Source: a virus
Strand: one strand, 5' to 3'
Virus record (IMG/VR): IMGVR_UViG_3300037585_004962
Span: 1 to 28,422 of that record
DNA: 28,422 nucleotides
Both the position numbers and the translations under genes were made by a program. The notes beneath the pieces are model-generated. The model had not been told where the DNA came from. It searched no databases and saw only the letters and a list, made by a program, of their open reading frames with translations. This document shows, piece by piece, positions 17,216 through 22,534 of this stretch (its first letter is position 1; every line of letters starts with the position of its first letter).

Positions 17216-17412
17216 GTTCCCTCCTCAGGGTTTATTTCACCTAGTATAGTTACAAATTCAGGTTTATGTTTATCTACAACATGTTTTACAAAATCATTTT
17301 CAGGGCTATTAATAAATTTATCTTTACCCTTACAAAATGGACATTCATCACCAAACTCTACAGTTACAGCATCATTTATAAGTTCATCTAGATTGATTAC
17401 TTTACTAGCCAT
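17212..17412 (-). CDS. Small C2H2-type zinc-finger-like protein (66 aa)
   Basis: ECPFCKGK gives Cys24 and Cys27, and FVKHVVDKH gives His44 and His49: a CxxC...Hx4H site in a single small domain. The same layout appears in the 121-aa protein at 18134-18499, so the two look like paralogous fingers. GAGGAG lies five bases before ATG. DNA, RNA or protein binding is possible; the target is unknown. Confidence 0.65.
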   Translation of the reverse strand: MASKVINLDELINDAVTVEFGDECPFCKGKDKFINSPENDFVKHVVDKHKPEFVTILGEINPEEGT

Positions 17413-17449
17413 CTAAACTCCTCACAACAATAGCAGCTTTTTTCTCATT

Positions 17450-17554
17450 CTATGGTAGTGCTTAACATCTGTTTTGCGAAGCCTTTCGGTCTACAACCAC
17501 ATCGATATTAAGTTCCTGGAATAAACTTAGGCTAACTTCTCAGGACTGCCATAG
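17450..17554 (-). ncRNA. Candidate structured RNA, about 105 nt
   Basis: Sits in the 169-base gap 17413-17581. Outer 10-base pairing 17450-17459 with 17545-17554 (one A-C mismatch on the minus strand, G-U on the plus). Inside it, 17461-17469 pairs with 17504-17512 over 9 bases (one G-U on the minus strand). The apical part contains CGAA/TTCG and GGT/ACC mini-stems. Strand is uncertain. The downstream gene is the 66-aa zinc-finger-like protein. Confidence 0.5.
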
Positions 17555-17581
17555 CTATAGTTAGCTACTGCTCATTGTTAT

Positions 17582-17806
17582 TTATAATTGATTATCTGGA
17601 TTATACTCGTCAACCATTTCAGATTTATCAGCCTCGTATCTAGCTACATCAGCTTGAGCTTGAGCATCTAAATCACATTCAAACCTAGTGATTGTCTCTG
17701 TGTTAGCTTCTATCACGTCTCTTAAATCCTTAGGCTTAAAATTGTTAGTAAGTATATTGATAAGCAATTGATTGTTTCTCATTATTAGTTCAATGAGCTT
17801 AAACAT
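17582..17806 (-). CDS. Small acidic helical protein (74 aa)
   Basis: Unrecognised. N-terminal hydrophobic helix (LIELIMRNNQLLINIL), then an acidic Ala/Asp/Glu-rich half. Its start overlaps the stop of the winged-helix-like gene (TAATG) with no separate strong ribosome binding site, so translation is probably coupled. Confidence 0.55.
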   Translation of the reverse strand: MFKLIELIMRNNQLLINILTNNFKPKDLRDVIEANTETITRFECDLDAQAQADVARYEADKSEMVDEYNPDNQL

Positions 17807-18147
17807 TATACATCCATGGAGTAAACACCGTGCTTACTGCCTGTCCTTGAGTTATGTTTCATCTCCATGTTTATCTTATAACCTCTTTCACGAAGCTCAC
17901 CAATGATACCACCAAGTCTTATAGTATTAAATTTACTAGGTGGATAACATTGCATTTGTGAGAGTGTCTTACCAGATTGCAAGTGGTCTAAGACAAGCTT
18001 AATCTTACTACCAGATGTGAAATAGCCATGTTTATATGTTGTTCCATCTTTCTTAACTGCTACTCCTTTACCTTTATAAGTCACAGTAGAACTTCTATTA
18101 GCTTTACCTCTTACTTTTCTAGTTGTACCATCTTTATTCTTCTTCAT
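17806..18147 (-). CDS. Basic winged-helix-like DNA-binding protein (113 aa)
   Basis: ATG at 18147 is preferred because AAGGAG is six bases upstream; a longer frame lacks one. After a very basic N-terminal 35 residues, the segment KIKLVLDHLQSG...SKFNTIRLGGIIGELRERGYKI (about 48-90) has the spacing of a small winged helix-turn-helix found in many phage early proteins. It may be a transcriptional regulator; no operator is identified. It overlaps the zinc-finger-like gene upstream by 14 bases. Confidence 0.6.
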   Translation of the reverse strand: MKKNKDGTTRKVRGKANRSSTVTYKGKGVAVKKDGTTYKHGYFTSGSKIKLVLDHLQSGKTLSQMQCYPPSKFNTIRLGGIIGELRERGYKINMEMKHNSRTGSKHGVYSMDV

Positions 18148-18499
18148 TTTCTTCTCCTTGTGGTGGTTCAGGGTGACCATACTTAATAGCTAGGTCATTG
18201 TCTCGTATTACTTCACTATTATACATTTGTGTTAAGAATCTATTTAGGTCTTGAAGTGGACCAATAGCTTGAGCATTTAATATCATTCTATCGCCTTCTA
18301 TCTTATGATGTTGTAGCATAAGTCTCGTAATTTCAAGGGCTTGCAGAAGTGATATAGGTTTAAATAGCTTATCCATTGCATCAAACTCATGTTTATCAAG
18401 TATGTGTTCAAAGCTATCACCATCATGGTCTTCACCTAATATAAAGTCACATCCATCAAATGGACATGTCTCACCATTACCTAGTTCTAATGTTCCCAT
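18134..18499 (-). CDS. C2H2-type zinc-finger-like protein (121 aa)
   Basis: N-terminal finger TCPFDGC (Cys12, Cys17) and FEHILDKH (His32, His37), followed by a helical body (45-100) and an acidic, Pro-containing tail. The finger matches that of the 66-aa protein at 17212-17412 in spacing and in the shared H-x-x-DKH helix. GAGGAG precedes ATG. Function unknown. Confidence 0.65.
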   Translation of the reverse strand: MGTLELGNGETCPFDGCDFILGEDHDGDSFEHILDKHEFDAMDKLFKPISLLQALEITRLMLQHHKIEGDRMILNAQAIGPLQDLNRFLTQMYNSEVIRDNDLAIKYGHPEPPQGEENEEE

Positions 18500-18789
18500 T
18501 TTATCTCCTCCTTATGATATAGACTATATTCTTTACCATTCCAGAAGAATGTCTCGTGTTTACCAAGCATATCTCTGTGAGTCTTGAAAGCCTCATCAAA
18601 TGAGTTGCACTCGGCTACATATCTATCTACTATAACCTCTACTGGGACTTCTTTTATCACCTCTATCTCTTCATATACTGTATTAGTTTCTACAACCTCA
18701 ACAGTCTTGGTTCTTACTGAATTGTAAGATAGCATTATTAAGACTATAGCACCTGTTGCTGCATAGAATATATTCATTTTATCATTCAT
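18487..18789 (-). CDS. Small single-pass membrane protein (100 aa)
   Basis: One hydrophobic segment near the N-terminus (IFYAATGAIVLIMLSY, about 6-22), no lipobox, then a Val/Glu-rich linker (30-52) and a charged soluble domain. The topology would be N-in with the domain outside the membrane. CAGGAGA lies before ATG in the shared leader motif. It may act at the host envelope early in infection, for example in superinfection exclusion; this is speculation. Confidence 0.62.
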   Translation of the reverse strand: MNDKMNIFYAATGAIVLIMLSYNSVRTKTVEVVETNTVYEEIEVIKEVPVEVIVDRYVAECNSFDEAFKTHRDMLGKHETFFWNGKEYSLYHKEEIKWEH

Positions 18790-18795
18790 TGTATT

Positions 18796-18831
18796 TCTCC
18801 TGTTTAGTGTTCATTATCAAATTCTAGTCCC
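18796..18831 (-). repeat. Shared leader motif, copy B
   Basis: Minus-strand AATGAACACTAAACAGGAGA, preceded by GGGACTAG and AATTTGAT, leads into the 100-aa gene. It matches copy A at 16699-16722 in 18 of about 20 positions, and copy A also has a GGAGACTAG upstream. The pairing to structured RNA plus gene is the same. Confidence 0.55.
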
Positions 18832-19337
18832 TAAGTAGCCTAGCAGGAGCACCTCAGGGATGGTGTGTATATCTACACTATAGACTGTTTATTAATGAAA
18901 TGGGTCAATTAAGACATATCATTAACATTCAGCTCCTCGATATAGCATTGTCGCAGTTTCGTGTGTCAGACAGTTGTCCATGGCCAGGCTGCTGAACATC
19001 GTGTAGTACTTTGTCCATCTATATCGTATTATGACTACCGCTAAGTAGACTGTAATTTTTTTAACCCAACAGATGGCAACGAGGTATATGCTTACGTTTC
19101 AACCGTCGTTTACTTTGTTAGCACCTCTGCATATCCGACTGACACTCCATGCTGTTCAACACTTCCCCTGTTCGTTCAGGCTGTCTTCTTCTTAAGATAA
19201 TCATTACAATTATCGACAGTACCTTCGGTCGGTCCCTCTACTAAGGATGGCTCATACAGTTCATAGTCTATTGGGTTAAATTTATATTTAATTTTGGAGT
19301 ATAGGCAGTTTAGAGTCTTACCCAGGACATATGACCA
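18829..19337 (-). ncRNA. Candidate large structured RNA, about 500 nt
   Basis: The largest gene-free gap (18790-19345), reaching about 45-50% GC in parts of a low-GC genome. Stems seen: CCCTaAG/CTcAGGG (18829-18835 with 18853-18859); GTGTA/TACAC with a 4-base loop (18865-18878); GGTATATGC with GCATATCC (19083-19091 with 19129-19136, one bulge); CCTG/CAGG (19167-19180); CTGTC/GACAG (19181-19185 with 19215-19219) enclosing GATAAT/ATTATC (19196-19214). No ATG-started frame of convincing length with a ribosome binding site was found. Size and phage setting recall large ornate phage RNAs such as GOLLD or ROOL, but I cannot match it to either. Strand inferred. Confidence 0.55.
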
Positions 19338-19345
19338 CTACAGGA

Positions 19346-19654
19346 TTATTGTAACAATTGTGTAGTGTCAGAAGGGGTTACAACAGGTTCGATAGGAGCT
19401 TCTAATATCTCCTCGATAGGATGTACAGCCTCTACCTTTACTTCAACTGGTGCAGGCTCTACTACTTCTTCTATAACTTCTACTGGAGCTGGTACAACAA
19501 CTGGTGTTGGCTCAACTACAGCTACTTCTTCAACAACTGGTACATCTGCTGTTGAACAACCTGAACAAGAAAACATTAGCCAAGCTACAAATAATATAGT
19601 TACAGCAAATACAGCTCTTTTAATGAAGTCTTTATCTATTTTAAACCATTTCAT
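19346..19654 (-). CDS. Pro/Val/Glu-rich lipoprotein
   Basis: 102 aa. Basic N-terminus, hydrophobic signal (about 13-29), then two candidate lipobox cysteines (Cys30 in LMFSC, Cys33 in CSGC). The mature part is a low-complexity chain of Val, Glu and Pro with repeated PAPVEV units, likely extended. It probably anchors in a membrane and reaches into the periplasm. It could be an Rz1-like spanin piece (those are Pro-rich lipoproteins) or an envelope-exclusion protein; no i-spanin is seen beside it. AAGGAG precedes ATG. Confidence 0.65.
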   Translation of the reverse strand: MKWFKIDKDFIKRAVFAVTILFVAWLMFSCSGCSTADVPVVEEVAVVEPTPVVVPAPVEVIEEVVEPAPVEVKVEAVHPIEEILEAPIEPVVTPSDTTQLLQ

Positions 19655-19665
19655 GATGGTTCTCC

Positions 19666-19890
19666 TTATTTGGTTAATTTACAGTTAAACATCTTAATTG
19701 CTACTCTTAATAGTGGATGCTCCTTAACACCCTCTTCAAGGTAATAAGCACAACCCTTGTTTATAATATGTTTTGGGATTGGTTTGTTAGTTTCACCTAA
19801 TAGCTCGAAGATTGTACATATATTATCATTATTATACTTACAAGACAAGCAGTTTATTTCTTTACCATGAAGTGTTCTAGTCTGTTCCAA
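19666..19890 (-). CDS. Small Cys-rich protein, TTG start (74 aa)
   Basis: TTG start fixed by AAGGAG six bases upstream. NCLSCKY...NICTI...NKGCAYY supplies four cysteines in the arrangement of a small zinc or iron-sulfur-like knuckle seen in various phage and bacterial small proteins of unknown role. Overlaps the upstream gene by 37 bases in another frame. Confidence 0.6.
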   Translation of the reverse strand: MEQTRTLHGKEINCLSCKYNNDNICTIFELLGETNKPIPKHIINKGCAYYLEEGVKEHPLLRVAIKMFNCKLTK

Positions 19891-20111
19891 TACTTTCTCC
19901 TTGCCTTAGCTTTGATTGGAGTATCATACATATGTTTCTTCATTAAGACTAGTTTACCATCAACTGTCTTGAAGTCACCTTTAGTCCAGTTTAATAGTCT
20001 ATATTCATTTCTTGGATAAGGTCTTGGATTGTTATAGTTCCACAACTCATCAATTGGAGTCATTACAATCATTGTACAAATATATATCTGAAAGAATAAA
20101 GCAGTAGTCAT
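19854..20111 (-). CDS. Hypothetical protein with hydrophobic N-terminus (85 aa)
   Basis: ATG at 20111 has GGGAG five bases upstream; an ATG 12 bases earlier is less well placed. The N-terminal 20 residues are hydrophobic (ALFFQIYICTMIVM) and could be a membrane anchor or signal; the rest is basic and aromatic. Not recognised. Confidence 0.55.
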   Translation of the reverse strand: MTTALFFQIYICTMIVMTPIDELWNYNNPRPYPRNEYRLLNWTKGDFKTVDGKLVLMKKHMYDTPIKAKARRKYWNRLEHFMVKK

Positions 20112-20112
20112 A

Positions 20113-20337
20113 TCATCTCCCATTCATTTTAAATTTACGTTTAGGATAGGTCATAGGTTTCATACCAGATGTCTGTGTATCAGCCATAACCATCATAGCT
20201 AGCTCTTCTGAAGCCTCCATCCCTGCCTCTATAGCACGAAGCCAGACACCTATAACATATCTTCTAGGTTTATTAAAGAGGTCTTCATAACCTATTATAT
20301 TCTTCTTTCTATAAGCTATTCTTTCTTCTTTATTCAT
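20113..20337 (-). CDS. Small basic hypothetical protein (74 aa)
   Basis: ATG at 20337 is chosen for TTGGAG five bases upstream. A basic N-terminus is followed by a helix (IGVWLRAIEAGMEASEELAMMVM) and a basic tail. It resembles no family I can name. It follows a noncoding gap of about 155 bases. Confidence 0.55.
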   Translation of the reverse strand: MNKEERIAYRKKNIIGYEDLFNKPRRYVIGVWLRAIEAGMEASEELAMMVMADTQTSGMKPMTYPKRKFKMNGR

Positions 20338-20493
20338 ATAATCTCCAATTATTGCAGGACACCAAGACAAGTACGACACGGATGACATAGGAGGAGTCAG
20401 TAATGCCCTGCTATTAAATTTGATGAGCCATTAACAAACTAGTATAATAGTAACGACTCACCTAGGTCCTGTTATGCAGGATACCTAAATTCT
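20338..20493 (-). other. Gene-free leader with hairpin
   Basis: A 156-base gap. It holds a hairpin just after the 29-aa gene: TCCTG 20467-20471 with CAGGA 20477-20481, extended by AGG/CCT across a two-base bulge (20464-20486). A GAGTC/GACTC pairing may also form. No frame with a ribosome binding site beyond the start of the 74-aa gene was seen. It may be another small structured leader. Confidence 0.35.
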
Positions 20494-20583
20494 TTACTCA
20501 TAATCATTTATCCATACCACTAATTCAGCATATAAATAGAATACACAACCTACAACAAATAATTTAAATATAAAATACTCCAT
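20494..20583 (-). CDS. Tiny membrane protein (29 aa)
   Basis: ATG directly follows the stop of the 56-aa zinc-binding gene without a gap. Almost the whole product is hydrophobic and aromatic (FIFKLFVVGCVFYLYAELVVWI), enough for one membrane pass. No own ribosome binding site beyond the coupled stop. Small phage membrane peptides can be toxins, holin-like or envelope modulators; nothing decides here. Confidence 0.45.
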   Translation of the reverse strand: MEYFIFKLFVVGCVFYLYAELVVWINDYE

Positions 20584-20754
20584 TTATCTGCCTCTCTTTC
20601 TTTTATTAGGCTTGGAGTTATCATCACCAGTATGATGCTTACAACTAGGCAGGTTCTTCTTAACATACCAACCTTTAGCCTCTGGTTCATTAGTAGTGAT
20701 ATCAAACTCTTCATCACATGTATCACACATTACTTTAGCTTTATAATACTTCAT
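20584..20754 (-). CDS. Small zinc-binding protein (56 aa)
   Basis: MCDTCDE supplies a CxxC pair and SCKHH a Cys-His-His group, likely one zinc site, followed by a basic tail (KPNKRKRGR). AGGAG precedes ATG in the third copy of the leader motif. Function unknown. Confidence 0.58.
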   Translation of the reverse strand: MKYYKAKVMCDTCDEEFDITTNEPEAKGWYVKKNLPSCKHHTGDDNSKPNKRKRGR

Positions 20755-20761
20755 TTATATA

Positions 20762-20793
20762 ATCTCCTGTTTTAGTCACGTTTATCTCAAATT
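20762..20793 (-). repeat. Shared leader motif, copy C (divergent)
   Basis: Minus-strand AATTTGAGATAA, then GACTAAAACAGGAGAT. It aligns with copy B (AATTTGATAA...CACTAAACAGGAGA) with a short insertion and several changes. As with A and B it links a gene-free, hairpin-containing segment to a small gene. Confidence 0.4.
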
Positions 20794-20991
20794 GGTATAA
20801 GTATAGCGTGCACACATAATGTTGGCTGTATGACTGTGTTTAAGGACAAATAAGGGACAACTACTACATAGATATTACCCAATCGGGTCAAGTATGTATC
20901 CGAAGCCATCCCTATCTGTCATTCGCATTCCCTTTACAGGTCATGTTTTACTAAGTCTTTATAACTATATAAACCCTGTATAAGAGAACCT
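20794..20991 (-). other. Gene-free segment with hairpins
   Basis: About 200 bases with no supported gene. Contains ACCC/GGGT around AATC (20877-20888) and a perfect 6-bp AT hairpin TTTATA/TATAAA (20958-20973). Since an intrinsic terminator lies just upstream on the minus strand, a promoter for the downstream leftward genes, or read-through control, would have to be here. I could not identify a convincing promoter. Confidence 0.35.
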
Positions 20992-21016
20992 CAAAAAGCT
21001 CACTAAATAGTGAGCT
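20992..21016 (-). terminator. Intrinsic terminator overlapping end of first leftward gene
   Basis: Perfect 8-bp stem AGCTCACT/AGTGAGCT (20997-21004 with 21009-21016) with a 4-base loop, followed on the minus strand by TTTT then GAGG. The stop codon of the 77-aa gene lies inside the hairpin. Confidence 0.75.
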
Positions 21017-21236
21017 CTTCTACCTCTCCCATCAAACTAGGGTCATTGAATTCAGCACAGGCAGCTATCTGTTCCTGATTGAAGTAATAAGTATTACCAT
21101 TATTCACATTCTCAAGTTGATAGATTTCTGTGCCCTCAAGTGTAGCATACCTACCAGTAAATACTACAGTTGCCATGGCTGCTCTGCCATCTATTTTGAA
21201 TGCTACTAATATTGTAGCTCCTTTCTTAATAGTCAT
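21003..21236 (-). CDS. First leftward gene, small beta-rich protein (77 aa)
   Basis: ATG at 21236 follows AAGGAG; a TTG frame 15 bases longer would swallow that site. Beta-rich sequence (ATILVAFKIDGRAAMATVVF, then YATLEGTEIYQL and NTYYFNQEQ) with an acidic C-terminus suggests a small barrel. It is flanked by a terminator on each side, so it may be transcribed as a separate, strongly controlled unit at the very start of the leftward region, a typical place for host-takeover genes. Function unknown. Confidence 0.6.
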   Translation of the reverse strand: MTIKKGATILVAFKIDGRAAMATVVFTGRYATLEGTEIYQLENVNNGNTYYFNQEQIAACAEFNDPSLMGEVEELTI

Positions 21237-21275
21237 AAAGACTCCTTTCAATAATGATTAGATTGATTTCTAACC

Positions 21276-21302
21276 AAAAAAAGATAATAAAAATCATCTT
21301 TT
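21276..21302 (-). terminator. Intrinsic terminator in divergent region
   Basis: 10-bp stem (21279-21288 with 21293-21302, one G-U on the minus strand) with a 4-base loop, running directly into seven minus-strand T residues. On the plus strand it is followed by AGCGGG, so it points leftward. It lies about 40 bases upstream of the first leftward gene. Confidence 0.65.
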
Positions 21303-21443
21303 AGCGGGTACGGTTTGAGATTTAACCCAAGCACTAAAATGCCCCAATTTTTTAGGATTCGGGTCCCATCGCTTGTTTTCAATTTTCTAAATATTTTTAA
21401 TCTCTATAAGTGTCTATATTACAAGTAGTTAGGAAGCTTAAAT
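21303..21443 (-). other. Divergent intergenic region, possible small RNA
   Basis: Gene-free. Just upstream (minus strand) of the terminator at 21276-21302 is a GC-richer block (about 21303-21373) that can pair AGCG with CGCT at its ends, CTAAAA with TTTTAG inside and GGTT with AACC. A short terminated RNA of about 100 nt is therefore possible. It resembles a tRNA in outline but lacks a 7-bp acceptor stem and a proper T loop. Confidence 0.35.
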
Positions 21444-21448
21444 AAATA

Positions 21449-21476
21449 TTGCATATTACTATATATTATATATAAA
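21449..21476 (+). promoter_or_regulatory. Candidate sigma70-like promoter for packaging module
   Basis: TTGCAT (21449-21454), 16-base spacer, TATAAA (21471-21476) in an AT-rich block. Transcription would begin only about 5 bases before the ATG at 21488, which has no ribosome binding site, so the first mRNA may be nearly leaderless. The AT richness makes chance matches likely. Confidence 0.35.
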
Positions 21477-21487
21477 TTATTATATAT

Positions 21488-21664
21488 ATGAAAAAGATAT
21501 ACAGATTAGTGATAATGTATGATGAGAATGAAGATGACTGTGAATCATTATTAGAGACTATAGATGTAATTGAAGATGATGAGAATATGCTTAGTGAAGC
21601 TGACTATGAAGATAAAAATATACGAGATTCTCTTATAGAGCTAGGTATTATGGGAGATGCATGA
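21488..21664 (+). CDS. Small acidic protein (58 aa)
   Basis: First rightward gene. After MKKIYRLVIMY the product is dense in Asp and Glu. There is no ribosome binding site; the stop overlaps the small-terminase start by ATGA. Acidic small proteins can mimic DNA or bind basic partners, but no specific role can be assigned. Confidence 0.6.
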   Translation: MKKIYRLVIMYDENEDDCESLLETIDVIEDDENMLSEADYEDKNIRDSLIELGIMGDA

Positions 21665-22395
21665 GAGAGTATGTAGTTAATAATATAACACATACTGTAT
21701 ATGATAGTAAAGAAGAAGTGCCAGTTAATATTAAATACAAAGATTGGAAAGATAGTAAGCTAGGAGACTGGGTATTAGCTGATGATGACTCTATTATACA
21801 GGTTATCAGAACAGGTACTATGTTTAGGTCTAAAGGGAAGATTAAGAAAGTAGATTATGTAGGAACTTGTACAGGTACTTTTCTTAAAGATGGTAAAATG
21901 AAGATGGATACTGATAGAAGAGAGAATATATACTCATTATCAGGGAAGTTAACATCTAAGGAAGTATTAGAGCAAAGAGAGAATTTAACAGGTAGAGAAG
22001 AGCTATTTATACATAACCTTGAAAAGAAGATGAGTCTTAAAGATGCCTATATCAATGCATTTAAGACAAATAATGAGAAGTATGCAGAGACTAGAGCTAT
22101 GTTACTTGTCAAAACAAAGAGGGTGAAGAAAGAGATGCATAAGAGATTAGAACCAATATTAGCTAAACTAGGAATAGATGATGAGTTGGTACTTGATGGT
22201 ATTAAACAAATAGCTACTTGTGCTGAGAAAGATTCTGATAGATTAAAGGCTCTCACAGAATTAAGTGACGTACTTGAGATAAAGGATAAGGGTACTAATG
22301 TCCAAGAGATTACAGGTATGACTGCAAAGCATCTATTTAGTGGATTCGCAGAGGATGATGTTAGTAATGTGAAGCGACCAGAATTAGATGGATAG
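21661..22395 (+). CDS. Terminase small subunit-like protein with extra N-terminal domain
   Basis: 244 aa, unusually long for a small terminase. Residues about 109-205 have the TerS pattern: NLTGREELFIHNLEKKMSLKDAYINAF, then LLVKTKRVKKEMHKRLEP, followed by a helical oligomerisation-like segment. The first 105 residues form a separate beta-rich domain (KLGDWVLADDDSIIQVIRTG, then YVGTCTGTF). TerS recognises the packaging site and regulates the large subunit. Location just upstream of the large terminase supports the call; the DNA-binding assignment is by pattern only. Confidence 0.68.
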   Translation: MREYVVNNITHTVYDSKEEVPVNIKYKDWKDSKLGDWVLADDDSIIQVIRTGTMFRSKGKIKKVDYVGTCTGTFLKDGKMKMDTDRRENIYSLSGKLTSKEVLEQRENLTGREELFIHNLEKKMSLKDAYINAFKTNNEKYAETRAMLLVKTKRVKKEMHKRLEPILAKLGIDDELVLDGIKQIATCAEKDSDRLKALTELSDVLEIKDKGTNVQEITGMTAKHLFSGFAEDDVSNVKRPELDG

Positions 22396-22534
22396 GAAGA
22401 AAATAGAATCAGTTAGGGTGGAGACTCCTTTTGGAGCATTAGAGAGTGATAGTGGTAATCATGGCATCGATGTCATAACTATAGGAGCTTTCTTGCTAGT
22501 AGGATACTTATTAAAGAGGATGTATTTTAAATAA
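22388..22534 (+). CDS. Small membrane protein between terminase genes (48 aa)
   Basis: Overlaps the end of the TerS gene by 8 bases and the start of the large terminase by TAATG. A polar N-terminal part (VETPFGALESDSGNHGIDV) precedes one membrane helix (ITIGAFLLVGYLL, about 31-43) and a basic end. Position beside packaging and lysozyme genes makes a holin-like role possible; it is not shown by sequence. Confidence 0.58.
   Translation: MDRKKIESVRVETPFGALESDSGNHGIDVITIGAFLLVGYLLKRMYFK

Noticed and set aside
19176-19337. Open leftward frame of about 50 codons with a protein-like composition (LVEGPTEGT...)
   Set aside because: There is no ATG, GTG or TTG with a ribosome binding site, and the region carries strong stems.
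19365-19688. 107-codon rightward frame rich in Ser/Thr/Gly opposite the lipoprotein
   Set aside because: It is a shadow of the repetitive lipoprotein gene on the other strand, with no ribosome binding site.
20420-20448. Rightward promoter-like TTGATG-17-TATAAT
   Set aside because: It is a good match but would drive transcription against all nearby genes, and no rightward gene or RNA follows. Possible antisense control cannot be judged from sequence.
21302-21373. tRNA-like segment with GGATTCGGGTCC
   Set aside because: The ends pair for only four bases before a bulge, and the T-arm spacing is wrong.
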